Shown: piece by piece, positions 18,712 to 27,727 of the stretch
Position numbering within the stretch: position 1 is the first letter of the stretch
How the letters are laid out: the number at the start of each line of letters is the position of its first letter
NCBI GenBank assembly: GCA_030530845.1
Contig: JAUMUE010000003.1
Location: 1 to 64,000 of the forward strand
DNA length: 64,000 bases
Reading direction: 5' to 3'
DNA from: Limosilactobacillus sp.
GTDB taxonomy: Bacteria; Bacillota; Bacilli; Lactobacillales; Lactobacillaceae
Notes under the pieces: generated by a model
The model's database searches: none
What the model saw: only the letters and a program-made list of their open reading frames with translations
What the model was told of the DNA's origin: nothing
Program-made: the position numbers and the translations under genes

Positions 18712-19010
18712 CGTATAACCGCTCCTTTCAAAACTTAATCTCAATAACAATTTCACTAAGCGATAAATAAAAAAATCGCCCTATCACCTGATAGGACGAT
18801 TTGCTCGCGTTACCACCTAAATTGAATAGCTACAGTGCTATCCCTCTCGATCATTTGGTAACGGTCATGAACCGGACTCGCCTACTAAAAGTTCAGCAAA
18901 TCAGCTCCCGAGCTACATTCATAAATCTCCAGCGGGGCCTTCACACTTAACGGTCCTCCCTGAGCACTGAACGATTCACTACTATTTCGGTCATCGCTTA
19001 TTATGCTTGT
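18712..19010 (-). promoter_or_regulatory. Val T-box leader of valS
   Basis: The leader has a stem I closed by GTTCAG/CTGAAC, a specifier loop reading TGAAT-GTA-G (GTA, Val, 18914-18916), the shared AGTAGG...CCG...CCGTTA segment, the T-box motif AGGTGGTAACGCG (within 18803-18817) and a terminator. The variable base in TGGT pairs with A73, as expected for tRNA-Val. Uncharged tRNA-Val should allow read-through into valS. Confidence 0.93.
18769..18801 (-). terminator. T-box terminator of the valS leader
   Basis: Minus-strand stem AATCGTCCTATC with GATAGGGCGATT (one G-U) followed by TTTTTTT. Confidence 0.92.
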
Positions 19011-19011
19011 A

Positions 19012-19040
19012 ATGATAGCTAATAAAACTGCTAACGTCAA
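19012..19040 (-). promoter_or_regulatory. Promoter of valS
   Basis: Minus-strand TTGACG (19035-19040), 17-bp spacer, TATCAT (19012-19017). It begins 8 bp before the thiI stop codon. Confidence 0.85.
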
Positions 19041-19047
19041 GCAGATT

Positions 19048-20268
19048 TTACAGCAATTCCGCAAAGACGTCTTCGTTTTGGTTTAAGTAGTCTTCGCCTG
19101 GGTGGATGGTGGTGATCTTCATCCCATCCATTGAGCGTTGCATCAGGCCTTCGATGTCCATGTGCTTTTCGTACAGACGGGCCTTTTCAACGTTCGGCTT
19201 AGTCTTTGGCGAAGGTGGCGTGAAGACGGTGCAGCAGTCTTCGTATGGCAAGATTGAAAGGTCATAAGTGTCGATATCTTCGGCGATCTTGATGATTTCA
19301 GTCTTGTCGTATGAGAGCACTGGACGTAACACTGGGTAGTTTGTGACGTCTTCAATTGCCAACATACTTTCCATGGTTTGTGATGCCACTTGTCCCAGTG
19401 ATTCACCGTTGAAAATTGCCAACCCGTGACGCTTTTCCATGATTGCAGTCGCCAAACGTAACATCATCCGGCGTTGCACGGTCATCAAGTAACCTTCTGG
19501 CACCTTTTCCTTGACCGTTTCTTGGATTTCGGTAAATGGAACTTCGATGAACTTGATACTACCAGCATACTTAGCTAGCTTTTCGGTCAATTGCTTGGCC
19601 TTGGCTAATGCTTGTGGGCTCGTGTATGGAGGACTGAAGAAGTGGATCATCTCCATTGATACCCCACGCTTCATACCGAGGTAAGCAGCGACTGGTGAGT
19701 CAATCCCACCGGAGAGCATCATCATCCCCTTGCCGGCAGTACCAACAGGGAGTCCACCCGCACCCTTGATTGTTTCACTGGACAGGTAAATCCCATTCAG
19801 ACGAATTTCAACACGAATCGTCATATCGGGGTTGTGAACGTTGACCTTGAGCTTATCAGGGAACTTGTCGAGCAAGTAACCACCGAGCTTAGCGTTCATT
19901 TCAAATGTGTCCATTGCAAAATCGTGATCGGCACGCTTAGTTTCGATCTTAAAGGTAGCGTGGTCCTTCACTTGTTCAGCCACCATTGCTTCTGCAGCTT
20001 GGCAAGTGGCTTCAAAAGTCTTTTCAACCTTGATCGTTGGTGAGAAGGTTTGGATACCGAAAACGTTCTTGAGGTTGTTCATAACGTCATCGTAGTTTTC
20101 ACCGTTCAAATCGACGTGGAGCCGGTCTGCTTGGGCGTGAACCTTCACTTGATCAAACTTGTGGAGCGCTTGGCGGACATTGGCACCAAGGCGGTCAATA
20201 AAGTTCTTTTTATTGTGGCCCTTAGTAGACAATTCACCGTAACGCACCATGATTTCAGTGTATTGCAA
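19048..20268 (-). CDS. thiI: tRNA 4-thiouridine synthetase ThiI
   Basis: Adenylates U8 of tRNA for sulfur insertion. The 406-aa protein has an N-terminal ferredoxin-like and THUMP region (to about 165) and a PP-loop ATPase domain with MLSGGIDSP near residue 183. It lacks the C-terminal rhodanese domain found in E. coli ThiI, as in B. subtilis, where a dedicated cysteine desulfurase supplies the sulfur. That desulfurase gene is 17 bp upstream. Confidence 0.96.
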   Translation of the reverse strand: MQYTEIMVRYGELSTKGHNKKNFIDRLGANVRQALHKFDQVKVHAQADRLHVDLNGENYDDVMNNLKNVFGIQTFSPTIKVEKTFEATCQAAEAMVAEQVKDHATFKIETKRADHDFAMDTFEMNAKLGGYLLDKFPDKLKVNVHNPDMTIRVEIRLNGIYLSSETIKGAGGLPVGTAGKGMMMLSGGIDSPVAAYLGMKRGVSMEMIHFFSPPYTSPQALAKAKQLTEKLAKYAGSIKFIEVPFTEIQETVKEKVPEGYLMTVQRRMMLRLATAIMEKRHGLAIFNGESLGQVASQTMESMLAIEDVTNYPVLRPVLSYDKTEIIKIAEDIDTYDLSILPYEDCCTVFTPPSPKTKPNVEKARLYEKHMDIEGLMQRSMDGMKITTIHPGEDYLNQNEDVFAELL

Positions 20269-20285
20269 ATTTGTTCCTCCTCTCG

Positions 20286-21434
20286 TTATTCAATAATCTT
20301 CTTAAATCCGGCGTAGAGTTCGTCAAAGACCTTGTTGAATTGGTCAGCTTCTTCCAGCGTGTTTTGGTCACCCAGGCTAATCCGGACAGCACTAGTTGCG
20401 ACGTTTTCTGGCACCTTCATGGCAGCCAGAGTACCAGCTTCAGAGTGTTTCTTTGATGAACATGCGCTAGTGGTTGAGATAAAAATGTCCTTTTCTTCAA
20501 AGGCGTGGACAATGGTTTCACCACGGACACCGACGATCGCAAAACACAGAACGTGGGGTGCAAATCCATCATTGCGTCCGGAGAAGATCTCAACGTGGTC
20601 AAACTGTGCCAGGTGATCATAAATTCTTTCCTTGATCGTCTGTTCGTTCTTGACCGTTTGTGATTCGTTTTCTTTTACCAAACGAATTGCACGTGACAAG
20701 GCGACATCCCCGGGCGTATTTTCCGTACCACTCCGCATCGTCCGCTCTTGTCCACCACCAGCAATCAGTGGCTCGATTTGACGGCCTGCACGGACATAGA
20801 CGAATCCAGTACCGCGTGGGGCGTGGAATTTGTGGCCAGAGAAGACCGCAAAGTCGACCCGATCACTAAATACAATGTCGTCAATCCCCTTGCCGACCGC
20901 TTGCACTGCATCGACCATGTAGTGAATGTTAGGGTAGTCCTTGAGAATCTCGCCGACTTCCTTAATTGGTTGAATCGTGCCGACTTCATTGTTGACGGCC
21001 ATGATTGAAACCAAGATTGTGTCAGGGCGGATGGCTGCCTTGACATCGGCGGGATCAATCCGTCCTTCTTTATCGACTGGGAGGTATGTGACCTCAAAGC
21101 CGAGTTGTTCCAGTTGTTCCATCGCATTGCGTACCGCAGCGTGTTCAACTGATGTCGTGATGATGTGCTTACCGAAACGGTGCTTTGTCATCGCGGTGCC
21201 CTTGATTACCCAGTTGTCACCTTCTGAGCCACCACTAGTGAAGATGATTTCACCTGGCTTGACGCCCAACAGGTTGGCAATTTGAGTACGGGCCTGTTCT
21301 AATAAATTCCAAGCTGTTTCACCAAAATTGTGGAGACTACTTGGGTTACCCCAGATCTTCTTGCTAACCGTGTTGTAAGTTGCAAGTACATCGGGTGAAA
21401 TTTGTGTCGTCGCGCTATTATCAAAATAGATCAT
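20286..21434 (-). CDS. Cysteine desulfurase (NifZ/IscS type)
   Basis: PLP enzyme of 382 aa releasing sulfur from cysteine. It has the PLP lysine in [10 protein letters not shown] (Lys202) and the catalytic Cys325 on the mobile loop SACSSKKH. The start is at 21434, 9 nt from AAGGAG; the open frame extends 9 codons upstream without support. Pairing with a rhodanese-less ThiI indicates a dedicated sulfur donor for tRNA s4U8, as for B. subtilis NifZ-ThiI. Confidence 0.94.
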   Translation of the reverse strand: MIYFDNSATTQISPDVLATYNTVSKKIWGNPSSLHNFGETAWNLLEQARTQIANLLGVKPGEIIFTSGGSEGDNWVIKGTAMTKHRFGKHIITTSVEHAAVRNAMEQLEQLGFEVTYLPVDKEGRIDPADVKAAIRPDTILVSIMAVNNEVGTIQPIKEVGEILKDYPNIHYMVDAVQAVGKGIDDIVFSDRVDFAVFSGHKFHAPRGTGFVYVRAGRQIEPLIAGGGQERTMRSGTENTPGDVALSRAIRLVKENESQTVKNEQTIKERIYDHLAQFDHVEIFSGRNDGFAPHVLCFAIVGVRGETIVHAFEEKDIFISTTSACSSKKHSEAGTLAAMKVPENVATSAVRISLGDQNTLEEADQFNKVFDELYAGFKKIIE

Positions 21435-21532
21435 CGCTTCTTGCTCCTTTGATAATTTCATCTGACGTTCTCAGCTAGCCATGCTAGTGTAGGAAATGGT
21501 TCGACGCTTTCTTAAAGCAATTCCTTATTATA
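21435..21532 (-). promoter_or_regulatory. Promoter and structured leader of nifZ-thiI
   Basis: A perfect TATAAT (21527-21532, minus) preceded by TG lies just after the ezrA terminator. The roughly 90-nt leader can form two hairpins: GGAA...TTCC enclosing GCTTT-AAG-AAAGC (21492-21524), and CTAG-CATGG-CTAG. No known riboswitch is recognised. Confidence 0.5.
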
Positions 21533-21538
21533 ACAAAG

Positions 21539-21573
21539 AATGCCCCGAGACAAAATCATTTATCTCAGGGCAT
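21539..21573 (-). terminator. Terminator after ezrA
   Basis: Minus-strand stem ATGCCCTGAGA with TCTCGGGGCAT (one G-U) followed by TCTTTGTT. Confidence 0.8.
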
Positions 21574-21579
21574 GCAAAT

Positions 21580-23277
21580 TTAATTTACTTCTTTTTTATA
21601 ATATGAGTCTTCAATCTTGCGGAAGAGACCTGGATCGGCATTTTCTAAGGTTGTTCCGATCACTTCAGCACTCTTGCTGTATTCGAACTTGTCGTAAAGT
21701 TCCTTAGTCCGCTTAACACCTTCTGCCACCTCTTCGCTATCGAGGTAACGGTTGGCAACTTGGAGCATCCGTTCAGTCAATATTGCACTGTCGGTAAGTT
21801 CCGCGGTCTTGTCATGGAGGTTGTCGAGGTCAGCTTCGACCATGATCAATTGCTTGGTAACTTCTTCCATGTTGATCTTGTACTCTTGAAGAGCGTCCGC
21901 CAGCTTCTTGATTTCATCGCTAACACCCATGAAGTAGTCAACGTAATCTTGGGAAATACCTGGCAGGTTCAGTTGTTCAATTTGACGTTTGATGGTCCGG
22001 ATATCAACTGAATACTTTTGCAACATCTTTCGAGCGCGTTGTTCGTCAGTTTGCAGCTTGGTAACTTCTTCATTGATCTTCTTTTGTTTTTCTTCGATGT
22101 CAGTCAGTTCAGTCTTGTACTTCTTTTCATTTTCCCAGAGATTGCTGAAAATCGTCTTGTTTTCCTTGTAGTCCTTAGCGTCTGCTTGGTATTCAGCAGC
22201 AATCCCTTTGATTTGTTCACCCAGGCGGCGAGCATCGTCAATTTCGTTGTTGTTGAAGGTGTAACTCAGGTTCAAACGCTTCAGTTCTTCTACCAAGGTT
22301 TCGTTTTGCTTGCGCGCGTGTTCGATAAATTCGCCTACCATCTTCAGCAGGTGTTCTGCTTCAGGCTTGGAATCCAATTCAGTTTGCATTTCGGCGTAGA
22401 TACCGTCGATCTTTTCACTAATGTCCTTGTTGGCAGCTGTGACCACGTCAATTTGCAGATCATCTAATTGCTTAACAGTATGTTCGACATTGGCCTTGAG
22501 TTGTTCAATCTTCTTGTCCAAGTCTGCTGTTGGGAAGTTGTAGTGTTGTGCAGTCAAGGTCTTGTAACCACTTTGCAGTTCGTCCAGTTGGTCTGGGAAT
22601 TCAGTAATCAGTGGCTTGTAGAGTTGTGGAATTTCACGAAGCAACTTAGCGAAGTCATCATTATCTGCTTGTAATTCACCAAGAATGTCTTGGGCAGCTT
22701 CCAAGTCACCCTTCTTCGTTAATTCAACGAACTTATGGTAGCGTCCTTCCAATTCTTCCAAACGTTGTGCCATCTTTTCCTTGGCGTCACCGAAACCAAA
22801 GCTCTTTTCTGAGAGGCTTTGGCGGAAGTGGTCGTAACGCTTTTGGATTTGGTTAACGGCTTGTTCGTGCTTCTTTTCTTGGTCTTGAAGTCTTTGAACC
22901 GAACGTTGGATGCTGTTAGTCAGGTCTTGTGCTTGAGCTAACGAACCGTGGTATTCGGTAATTGCAGAATTAATAGTAAGAAGCTTTGACGTCTTGACCT
23001 TTGCCATCAATTCATCACCGGTGCCATCTAATTGGTCCATCAATGGCTTGAGCTTCTTTTCGTACTTATCATTTAAGTCCTTGAGCTCATCGCGTGAGTC
23101 ACCGATCAGCGTCATCTTGCCAGCTTCATCTAATTGTTCTTTGACTTTCTTATTTGTCAATTCTTGGTAAACCAGGTCTAATTCATTGATCCGTTTTGCG
23201 GCCACACGTTGGAACCACACAATGGCAAATAAGATTACCAAAACAACAACAAGGACTGCAATTAAAATTTGAAACAT
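21580..23277 (-). CDS. ezrA: Septation ring formation regulator EzrA
   Basis: A 565-aa protein with an N-terminal membrane helix (about residues 2-22) followed by an almost entirely coiled-coil cytoplasmic body of spectrin-like repeats. This is the EzrA architecture. EzrA interacts with FtsZ and links division to wall synthesis. It is a single gene with its own promoter, reading away from msrC. Confidence 0.95.
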   Translation of the reverse strand: MFQILIAVLVVVLVILFAIVWFQRVAAKRINELDLVYQELTNKKVKEQLDEAGKMTLIGDSRDELKDLNDKYEKKLKPLMDQLDGTGDELMAKVKTSKLLTINSAITEYHGSLAQAQDLTNSIQRSVQRLQDQEKKHEQAVNQIQKRYDHFRQSLSEKSFGFGDAKEKMAQRLEELEGRYHKFVELTKKGDLEAAQDILGELQADNDDFAKLLREIPQLYKPLITEFPDQLDELQSGYKTLTAQHYNFPTADLDKKIEQLKANVEHTVKQLDDLQIDVVTAANKDISEKIDGIYAEMQTELDSKPEAEHLLKMVGEFIEHARKQNETLVEELKRLNLSYTFNNNEIDDARRLGEQIKGIAAEYQADAKDYKENKTIFSNLWENEKKYKTELTDIEEKQKKINEEVTKLQTDEQRARKMLQKYSVDIRTIKRQIEQLNLPGISQDYVDYFMGVSDEIKKLADALQEYKINMEEVTKQLIMVEADLDNLHDKTAELTDSAILTERMLQVANRYLDSEEVAEGVKRTKELYDKFEYSKSAEVIGTTLENADPGLFRKIEDSYYKKEVN

Positions 23278-23305
23278 ACTTTACCCCACCTAAGCATTTA
23301 ATCAA

Positions 23306-23334
23306 TTGACAGTAATTGCCAATCGACATAAAAT
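23306..23334 (+). promoter_or_regulatory. Promoter of msrC
   Basis: TTGACA (23306-23311), 17-bp spacer, TAAAAT (23329-23334), about 65 bp before the start codon. It faces the ezrA promoter at 23345-23350. Confidence 0.8.
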
Positions 23335-23344
23335 TCTAAAATAA

Positions 23345-23350
23345 ATTATA
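23345..23350 (-). promoter_or_regulatory. Extended -10 of the ezrA promoter
   Basis: Minus-strand ATGTTATAAT, a perfect extended -10. Predicted start sites of ezrA and msrC are only a few bases apart and each transcript runs through the other promoter. Confidence 0.6.
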
Positions 23351-23400
23351 ACATAGTCAAAAGCACTTGCTGGCGATTATTAGTAAAGGAGCGCAATTTT

Positions 23401-23859
23401 ATGGACAACTATCAATTAATTGGCGAACAATTAACCGCACTTCTTGAGGGAGAACACAAGATGATAGCAAACCTGTCAAACGCAAGCGCACTGGTAAATC
23501 AGCTGGTCAGCGACTTGAATTGGGTCGGTTTCTACCTTTATGATCCCGAGCTCGACGAATTGTACCTCGGACCCTTCCAAGGACAAGTTGCCTGCATGCA
23601 TATTCCGCTTGGCAAGGGTGTCTGCGGTGTAGCTGCAAAAGAACGCAAGACATTGGTTGTCAAAGACGTCACCGAGTTTCCTGGTTACATTGCCTGCGAT
23701 GCCAGTGCCAAATCAGAATTAGTAGTGCCAATGGTCAAAGAAAATGGCGAATTGTTCGGTGTATTTGACCTCGACGCTCCCGTACTCGATCGTTTCACCC
23801 CTGAACTTGTCAAAGCTTTAGAAGAAGTCGCTGCGATTGTAGTGAAAACAATTGACTAA
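23401..23859 (+). CDS. msrC: Free methionine-(R)-sulfoxide reductase (GAF domain)
   Basis: A 152-aa single GAF-domain enzyme that reduces free Met-R-sulfoxide with thioredoxin. The three conserved cysteines are Cys65, Cys75 and Cys99, spaced 10 and 24 as in the E. coli enzyme (84, 94, 118), within CMHIPLGKGVCG and FPGYIACD. It is an antioxidant and repair enzyme. AAAGGAG precedes the ATG. Confidence 0.94.
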   Translation: MDNYQLIGEQLTALLEGEHKMIANLSNASALVNQLVSDLNWVGFYLYDPELDELYLGPFQGQVACMHIPLGKGVCGVAAKERKTLVVKDVTEFPGYIACDASAKSELVVPMVKENGELFGVFDLDAPVLDRFTPELVKALEEVAAIVVKTID

Positions 23860-24055
23860 CACACGCAAAACATGTTAACCTAGTCCTTGTGTAAAATAAT
23901 GCAGCAGTGAGAGACAAGCTCGTCAACAGACTGATGCCGCATATGGTGTTTCTAGTAACCCAGCTGCAAGGGTGAACGATTCAAATCAGCCTGCACGAAT
24001 GTCAATCTCACATCGGATTATTTTACTCCAAGAAAATTATTGGAGGAATTCATTT
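23852..24055 (+). promoter_or_regulatory. Structured rpsD leader (candidate S4 autoregulatory RNA)
   Basis: The 195-bp interval before rpsD can close on itself with long helices: GTAAAATAAT (23891-23900) pairs perfectly with 24017-24026, and GTGAGAGACA (23907-23916) pairs with TGTC-AA-TCTCAC (24000-24011). The 3' arm ends about 15 nt before the ribosome-binding site. A promoter with TTGACT overlaps the msrC stop. S4 binding its own leader is known in Bacilli; here it is inferred. Confidence 0.65.
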
Positions 24056-24661
24056 ATGTCTCGTTATACTGGTCCAAGCTGGCGTTTATCACGTCGTCTT
24101 GGTGTTTCACTTTCAGGTACTGGTAAGGAATTAGCACGTCGTCCATACGCTCCCGGTGATCATGGTCGTGACCGTCGCGGTAAGCTTTCTGAATATGGTA
24201 CTCAACTTCGCGAAAAGCAAAAGTTGCGTTTCATGTACGGTATGACTGAACGTCAATTCTCAAACCTCTTCGTTCGTGCCGGCAAGATCAAGGAAGGTAC
24301 TCACGGTGCCAACTTCATGGCCTTGCTTGAACGTCGTCTTGACAACATGGTTTACCGTTTAGGTTTGGCTACTACTCGTCGTCAAGCTCGTCAATTGGTT
24401 AACCACGGTCACATCACTGTTGATGGCAAGCGCGTTGACATCCCTTCATACGAAGTTAGTGTTGACCAAGTTATCTCAGTTCGTGACAAGTCAAAGAACC
24501 TGGACATCATCAAGAACGCTGTAGAAGCCGTTGTTGCTCGTCCATCATACGTTGACTTCGACGCTGATAAGCTTGAAGGTAAGTTGAACCGTATCCCTGC
24601 TCGTGAAGACATGGATGCTGAAATCGACGAAGCCTTGATCGTTGAATTCTACAACAAGTAA
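24056..24661 (+). CDS. rpsD: 30S ribosomal protein S4
   Basis: Primary 16S rRNA-binding protein (201 aa) with the N-terminal S4 region [16 protein letters not shown] and the S4 RNA-binding domain around [15 protein letters not shown]. The start at 24056 is 8 nt from TGGAGG; an upstream in-frame extension covers the structured leader and is not real. It is monocistronic with a strong terminator. Confidence 0.98.
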   Translation: MSRYTGPSWRLSRRLGVSLSGTGKELARRPYAPGDHGRDRRGKLSEYGTQLREKQKLRFMYGMTERQFSNLFVRAGKIKEGTHGANFMALLERRLDNMVYRLGLATTRRQARQLVNHGHITVDGKRVDIPSYEVSVDQVISVRDKSKNLDIIKNAVEAVVARPSYVDFDADKLEGKLNRIPAREDMDAEIDEALIVEFYNK

Positions 24662-24680
24662 TATTTTTTATTACTATGCA

Positions 24681-24712
24681 AAAAGGACTCGCACCTTGCG
24701 AGCCCTTTTTTT
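24681..24712 (+). terminator. Terminator after rpsD
   Basis: Stem AAAGGACTCGC with GCGAGCCCTTT followed by TTTT on the plus strand. Confidence 0.9.
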
Positions 24713-24765
24713 GGCACTACACTTTCTGGTATTGGTGAAAACCAATGCCAGAAAGTGTAGTGCCA
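24712..24765. repeat. 25-bp inverted repeat with GAAA loop
   Basis: Two 25-nt arms (24712-24736 and 24741-24765) are complementary at 24 of 25 positions; the odd one is a G-U pair in RNA on the plus strand. The loop is GAAA. It directly follows the rpsD terminator and has no T tract of its own. It is followed by further short self-complementary sequence (24771-24794). It resembles a palindromic dispersed repeat or an element remnant rather than a plain terminator. Confidence 0.85.
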
Positions 24766-24800
24766 TTTTACCCAAAACTGGTTTGGTGTCCCAACTTTCA

Positions 24801-24833
24801 AAAAAAGCCCCACGATCGTCGTGAGGCTTTTTT
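24801..24833. terminator. Bidirectional terminator between rpsD region and yaaA
   Basis: A 15-bp stem with A run on one side and T run on the other (AAAAAAGCC...GGCTTTTTT), able to end transcription in both directions. It is 3 bp from the yaaA stop. Confidence 0.85.
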
Positions 24834-24835
24834 AT

Positions 24836-25585
24836 TTATTCATCCTTGGCAAATGCCAGAACGTCTTCGCTTGAGAATTCCGGTACGAATTTGTATCCTC
24901 CAATGTCGAATTTCTTGATGTCTTCAATGTTTGAAATGTTATTTTCGGCAAGGTAACGAACCATAGTACCACGGGCCATCTTGGCTTTGGCACCATTTTG
25001 CTTGATCTTGCCGTCTATGATCTGGCCAAACAAGCACTTGACCATACGCTGGTTACCAGTTAAGTAAGGCTTGATAGCGTCAGAATATTCTTTTGATGCC
25101 AAGTCTAATACCAGGTCATCATCCTTAAAAATTTCATCAGCCAGCTGACGGCCCCAAAATTCGTACAGATTCTTGGTCTTATTGACGCGTGCATCGTCAC
25201 CCATCCCCAGTCGATATCTCACAATGCCATCAAATGGGCGCAGGACGCCGTAAAAGCCAGAGAGAATCCACAAGTTCTTGCTGATGTATTCCAGGCCAGC
25301 ATCGGAGAGGACGTCAGGAGCCATGTGTTGGTATTGGAGGCCGACAAAAGCGATGATTGCTGGAGTAAGGTTCTTTCTCAGATCCATTTCCTTGATGATC
25401 TGAAACTGCTTGTCAGCGATATTCCGACTACAATTTCCCCACACCTCACGCAACTCAGCATAACGCAGCCCTTTCATCCATGAAACGATCTGCTCTGTCT
25501 GGTCGATGAATCGTGGCAAGTCATGGTATGGAAATGAGTCTGTATCCACTTGCATTTTCCGTGCGGGCGCAATAATAATTTGCAT
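24836..25585 (-). CDS. yaaA: Peroxide stress protein YaaA (DUF328)
   Basis: A 249-aa protein of the YaaA family, opening with the typical MQIIIAPARKM and containing the conserved SGFYGVLRPFDGI segment (near residue 108). In E. coli, YaaA limits intracellular iron-driven damage under peroxide; the biochemical function is unclear. Strong AAAGGAGG ribosome-binding site; divergent from yueI. Confidence 0.92.
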   Translation of the reverse strand: MQIIIAPARKMQVDTDSFPYHDLPRFIDQTEQIVSWMKGLRYAELREVWGNCSRNIADKQFQIIKEMDLRKNLTPAIIAFVGLQYQHMAPDVLSDAGLEYISKNLWILSGFYGVLRPFDGIVRYRLGMGDDARVNKTKNLYEFWGRQLADEIFKDDDLVLDLASKEYSDAIKPYLTGNQRMVKCLFGQIIDGKIKQNGAKAKMARGTMVRYLAENNISNIEDIKKFDIGGYKFVPEFSSEDVLAFAKDE

Positions 25586-25668
25586 CGCTACATACCTCCT
25601 TTCTACGAGAAATTTTGTACTTACTAATGTTACAATGAAATGGTATTAATTTTAAGGAGGAATTGCAA

Positions 25669-26148
25669 TTGCCTGAAGAAAATAAATCAGCAGTGGAACG
25701 ACGGATCGATAATGGCGTTTACGGGACACCAAAGATCAAACCGGATGAGCAACGCAAATACCTCGGTACATTTCGGGAACGGGTCTGCCTGACGATCAGC
25801 GTGGCGCAGTTGCAAGAGCGTGATTGGACGCCTGCTGTGACCGCCGAGCTAGCTAAGAAGATCGGAACGCTGGTTTTCATCAACGGCAACCTTCCCCACG
25901 ATCAAATTCACCCATATATCCAGGCTGCAGTACAAGCTGGCGCGACCTTTACCTTAAAAAACGAGCCGGACTACAAGACGGACCCAGATTCACTGGCAGT
26001 CGTGATCGCAAATAAGACGGCGGTCTACCAAACACCCGTTAACGTTGAAAAGCGGTATGCGGATCTGCAAGAAAATCCGTCACAGCCTGAAGACACGGAA
26101 GAACATCACGGATTCTTCCACCGATTATTTCACAAGGAGGGACATTAA
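25669..26148 (+). CDS. yueI: YueI family protein (DUF1694)
   Basis: A protein of about 159 aa matching the YueI family (segments GVYGTPKIKPDEQRKYLGTF and RVCLTISVAQ). Function is unknown. Two in-frame TTG codons occur; the one at 25669 is 8 nt from AAGGAGG, while 25663 is only 2 nt away, so 25669 is chosen. The stop overlaps the rarA start as TAATG, indicating translational coupling. Confidence 0.85.
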   Translation: MPEENKSAVERRIDNGVYGTPKIKPDEQRKYLGTFRERVCLTISVAQLQERDWTPAVTAELAKKIGTLVFINGNLPHDQIHPYIQAAVQAGATFTLKNEPDYKTDPDSLAVVIANKTAVYQTPVNVEKRYADLQENPSQPEDTEEHHGFFHRLFHKEGH

Positions 26149-27446
26149 TGGAACCACTCGCTTACCGGATGCGTCCACAAAATCTGGAAGAAGTCGTCGG
26201 TCAGCAACACCTTGTCGGCACTGGCAAGATCATCGCCAGAATGGTCAAGGCAAAGATGCTGTCGTCGATGATCTTATACGGACCACCTGGCACTGGTAAA
26301 ACCAGTATTGCCAGTGCGATTGCCGGTTCGACCAAGTACTCTTTCCGCAAATTAAACGCAGCGACCGATACAAAAAAGGACCTGCAGATTGTCGCCGAAG
26401 AAGCCAAAATGAGTGGCACGGTCATTCTCCTGCTCGATGAAATTCACCGACTGGACAAGACTAAGCAGGACTTTCTGTTGCCCCACCTAGAAAGTGGACG
26501 GATCATCCTGATTGGTGCGACGACGGAAAATCCATACATCAGCATCAACCCCGCCATCCGGAGCCGGACACAGATCTTCCCCGTCTACCCCTTGACGACT
26601 GATGAAATCAAGGTAGCAATCGCACGGGCGATCACGGATAAGGAACGTGGTCTCGGAAAGTTGCCAATTGTTTTAGAGGACAACGCCGAAGAACAATTGG
26701 CTCGCGCGACAAACGGAGACTTACGGAGTGCACTGAATGGTCTTGAGCTAGCCGCCAAGTCTACTGATCCAAGTCCTGACGGCAAGATTTACCTGACCCT
26801 GCAAGTCATCGAGGATTGCGTCCAAAAGAAGGCTCTGACCGCTGACAAGGACGGTGACGCTCACTACGACGTTATCTCCGCCTTTCAAAAGTCAATTCGG
26901 GGCTCTGACGTTGACGCTGCCCTTCACTACCTCGCACGGTTAGTTGAAGCCGGCGACCTGACCTCGATTGCACGGCGACTGATGGTGATTGCCTACGAGG
27001 ATATCGGACTGGCCAACATGCCGGCTGCCCAGCGTGCCGTGACCGCGGTTCAAGCTGCGCAACAACTCGGCTTCCCTGAAGCACGGATTCCACTCGCTGA
27101 TGCGGTAATTGAATTATGTTTGTCACCAAAATCCAACTCCGGAATCACAGCCATCGACCAAGCGCTCAGCCAGGTTAAGATGGGCGGATATGGCGACGTG
27201 CCAAAACACTTGAAGGACGCGCATTACAAGGGTGCCGCCAAGCTGGGACACGGTGTCGAATACCAGTATCCACACGACTTCCCTCAAGACTGGGTTGCCC
27301 AACAGTACCTGCCTGACCGGATCGTTGGGGCACAATACTACAAGCCAAAACAAAACGGTCGCTTCGAATCTGCCCTGGGTCAGCAATATTACTCACTGCG
27401 CCGGGCTCAAAAGCAGTCACTGAATAAGCAAAATAAGAAGCCTTAA
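26148..27446 (+). CDS. rarA: Replication-associated recombination protein RarA (MgsA)
   Basis: AAA+ ATPase of 432 aa acting at stalled replication forks. It has Walker A GPPGTGKTS (about residue 44), Walker B LLLDEIHRL (about 93), sensor residues in GATTENP, and the C-terminal MgsA domain. It is coupled to yueI and lies directly upstream of the 6S RNA gene. Confidence 0.96.
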   Translation: MEPLAYRMRPQNLEEVVGQQHLVGTGKIIARMVKAKMLSSMILYGPPGTGKTSIASAIAGSTKYSFRKLNAATDTKKDLQIVAEEAKMSGTVILLLDEIHRLDKTKQDFLLPHLESGRIILIGATTENPYISINPAIRSRTQIFPVYPLTTDEIKVAIARAITDKERGLGKLPIVLEDNAEEQLARATNGDLRSALNGLELAAKSTDPSPDGKIYLTLQVIEDCVQKKALTADKDGDAHYDVISAFQKSIRGSDVDAALHYLARLVEAGDLTSIARRLMVIAYEDIGLANMPAAQRAVTAVQAAQQLGFPEARIPLADAVIELCLSPKSNSGITAIDQALSQVKMGGYGDVPKHLKDAHYKGAAKLGHGVEYQYPHDFPQDWVAQQYLPDRIVGAQYYKPKQNGRFESALGQQYYSLRRAQKQSLNKQNKKP

Positions 27447-27475
27447 TTATTGTTTGCTTGACCAATCAATGCTAA

Positions 27476-27481
27476 GATAAT
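27476..27481 (+). promoter_or_regulatory. -10 element of the 6S RNA promoter
   Basis: GATAAT with TTGCTT 16 bp upstream, placing the start at about 27487. Confidence 0.6.
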
Positions 27482-27486
27482 AGTGA

Positions 27487-27675
27487 AAATTCTGTGGTGT
27501 ACGCGTTGTCTAATCGCAGGTTTGCCTTACAGTCTTTTTACATTGGGGCTAGCATCCAGTTCTTTTATACAACATGCCTTCTCACTTGGTAGTTGGAGAC
27601 TGAACGATCGTGCCCCACCTGTCTTTACATGCAGGTCAACACTGAATGATAATTAACGGCACTAACGGAGTTTGA
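27487..27675 (+). ncRNA. ssrS: 6S RNA
   Basis: The 281-bp gap after rarA holds a roughly 190-nt rod-like RNA. The ends pair (AAATTCTGTGGTGT with GGCACTAACGGAGTTT, one bulge). The flank of a large central bubble is closed by TGGGGC (about 27542) with GCCCCA (about 27612). A terminal hairpin CAAC...GTTG follows inside. The asymmetric open centre mimics a promoter and would sequester sigma-A RNA polymerase. The location near rarA agrees with Firmicute 6S genes. Ends are approximate. Confidence 0.85.
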
Positions 27676-27676
27676 C

Positions 27677-27714
27677 GAAGGGTTGCTAATTAGCAGCCCT
27701 TCCATTTTTTTATA
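27677..27714 (+). terminator. Terminator after 6S RNA
   Basis: Stem GAAGGGTTGCT with AGCAGCCCTTC followed by ATTTTTTT. Confidence 0.9.
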
Positions 27715-27727
27715 AAGGATTTGAATC

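Noticed and set aside
22018..22467. A 149-codon frame opposite ezrA
   Set aside because: Coiled-coil genes give long antisense frames; no ribosome-binding site or motif.
23972..24055. N-terminal extension of ribosomal protein S4
   Set aside because: It covers the leader helices; S4 is highly conserved and starts at [10 protein letters not shown].
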